From Deltaproteobacteria bacterium UBA2957 (lineage in GTDB: Bacteria; Myxococcota_A; UBA796): a stretch of DNA of 7,488 nucleotides. The position numbers and the translations under genes are program-made. Positions 6,709 to 7,488 of the stretch are shown in pieces. Numbering within the stretch: the first letter of the stretch is position 1; every line of letters begins with the position of its first letter. The stretch covers positions 815 through 8,302 of the forward strand of contig DEBL01000138.1 in the NCBI GenBank assembly GCA_002348535.1. The letters run 5' to 3'. The notes beneath the pieces are model-generated. The model was not told the DNA's origin and made no database searches. It worked only from the letters and a program-made list of their open reading frames with translations.

Positions 6709-7488
6709 TATTCGGTGATTCCTTGTTCCTCATCGAGTCGTGCTTGAAGCGCATCGACCTGATCAATTCGGTCATCGGACAGGAAGAACACCATCCCCTC
6801 GCGGACTGCAATACGGGGATGCTTCAGCGGGCGCATGACCGCATCCACTGCGAAATCGACCTTGCCGGGTTTCTTGAACTTGATGACGCGTCCGGTGTCG
6901 GTGAGGATCCAGAGCTTATTTTTCTCGTCGAAGGCCATGTCGAAGTCTTCATGGCCTCGGCCAAGTTGTTCTTGAGAAATGATGGTGCCGTGACGAAAGC
7001 CGTCAGCATGGTACTGCACCACCTCGGTTGAGAAGCCCATAAGAATGTTGCCCTTCGGGTCGATGTCGACGGCGCCGGGCGATCCGTCGCTGATGGTCCA
7101 AGCGGCCAGTTCTTCCGACTGCAAGGTATGCAGTCTTGCTTGGTTTTGGACGATGGCCAGCAGTGCCTCTTGCTTTGGAAGATACACAAGGTATCCGTCG
7201 CCGCCGAGCCCAGGGCGGGCCGTCTTGGCCGTGCTGAGGGTCCAAGAGACTACCGGCCGACCTTCTTGGTCGAAGACCTGAACGCGGTTTTTGGCATCCA
7301 AGACCGCAAAGCTTGTGCCCTCTTTGGTGGGAATCAGGGCGACATCGATGGGATTGTAAAATTCACCAATGCCGGTGCCGCTCTTGGCGCCACTGGCGTA
7401 CCAAGCTCTACCCTTGGAAAACCATGCATCCGAGAGGTCTGCACCAGGGCCGTATTGTTTTTCAGCACGTCCCTCGAGGCTAAAACGC
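6708..7488 (-). CDS. NHL-repeat-like beta-propeller protein, C-terminal part (5' end outside the window)
   Basis: On the minus strand the frame is open from the window edge to a TAG at 6710-6708, giving at least 259 residues. The TTG at 7301 is the Leu of an uninterrupted repeat (SFAVLDAKNRVQVFDQEG), so the gene clearly begins further upstream. At least two blade-like repeats with the NHL pattern are visible: GEFYNPIDVALIP...FAVLDAKNRVQVFDQEG (residues about 41-79), and GSPGAVDIDPKGNILMGFST (about residues 135-155) followed by a VVQYHADGF strand. A third, weaker one is DFDMAFDEKNKLWILTDTGR. NHL/SMP-30-like propellers usually act as binding or scaffolding modules, often secreted; here the signal peptide would lie outside the window. 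It ends in an acidic tail (DALQARLDEEQGITE) and overlaps the next gene as TAGTG, indicating coupled expression. The ligand cannot be inferred. Confidence 0.85.
   Translation of the reverse strand, partial: RFSLEGRAEKQYGPGADLSDAWFSKGRAWYASGAKSGTGIGEFYNPIDVALIPTKEGTSFAVLDAKNRVQVFDQEGRPVVSWTLSTAKTARPGLGGDGYLVYLPKQEALLAIVQNQARLHTLQSEELAAWTISDGSPGAVDIDPKGNILMGFSTEVVQYHADGFRHGTIISQEQLGRGHEDFDMAFDEKNKLWILTDTGRVIKFKKPGKVDFAVDAVMRPLKHPRIAVREGMVFFLSDDRIDQVDALQARLDEEQGITE

Noticed and set aside
6450..7031. 193-codon plus-strand frame crossing the junction of the two minus-strand genes
   Set aside because: It covers parts of two well-supported opposite-strand genes including their stop/start overlap. 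Its composition is atypical and no start signal was seen.
7299..7301. TTG on the minus strand as the start of the beta-propeller gene
   Set aside because: The same frame continues open to the window edge and completes an NHL-like repeat across this codon, so it is internal Leu.
1..7488. CRISPR arrays, insertion sequences, prophage or toxin-antitoxin modules
   Set aside because: No direct-repeat arrays, terminal inverted repeats, transposase, integrase or phage motifs were seen on either strand.

Overview
This window is chromosomal and bacterial, with a base composition I judge by eye to be moderately GC-rich. It has dense gene packing, TTG and GTG starts beside ATG, a type A RNase P RNA and a primary sigma factor. 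The block sigma factor – tRNA – coiled-coil Zn-ribbon protein – rnpB, together with a very short lipoprotein leader, recalls deltaproteobacteria-like lineages (Myxococcota, Desulfobacterota, Bdellovibrionota and relatives). That placement is inference from memory, not a database result.

Layout, left to right. Positions 2-670 hold the C-terminal 222 residues of the housekeeping sigma factor RpoD, cut by the window edge and followed by a strong intrinsic terminator (688-736). A tRNA gene with a CAT anticodon (801-874) follows; its sequence fits the lysidine-modified Ile2 type better than a methionine tRNA. Only 26 bases later a TTG-started gene (901-1611) encodes a coiled-coil protein with a C-terminal four-cysteine zinc ribbon. 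Then comes rnpB (about 1656-2075), the RNase P RNA, with a hairpin at its 3' end. This left third is an information-processing block covering transcription initiation, a tRNA and tRNA 5' maturation.

Positions 2127-4391 encode a full-length MaeB-type malic enzyme fused to a phosphotransacetylase-like domain, linking the TCA cycle and pyruvate/acetyl-CoA metabolism. Its stop overlaps the start of an unrecognised 371-residue protein (4388-5503) in an ATGA arrangement, so the two are probably translated together.

The right third lies on the minus strand. A probable NHL-type beta-propeller gene (6708 to beyond 7488) runs off the window. It is followed, with a one-base TAGTG overlap, by a 403-residue unrecognised probable lipoprotein (5497-6708). 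That gene converges on the plus-strand operon with a 7-base tail-to-tail overlap, leaving no room for a conventional terminator between them.

I see no CRISPR array, insertion sequence, prophage gene, attachment site or replication origin. Most of the window is core genome. The least explained parts are the protein coupled to MaeB and the NHL/lipoprotein pair.
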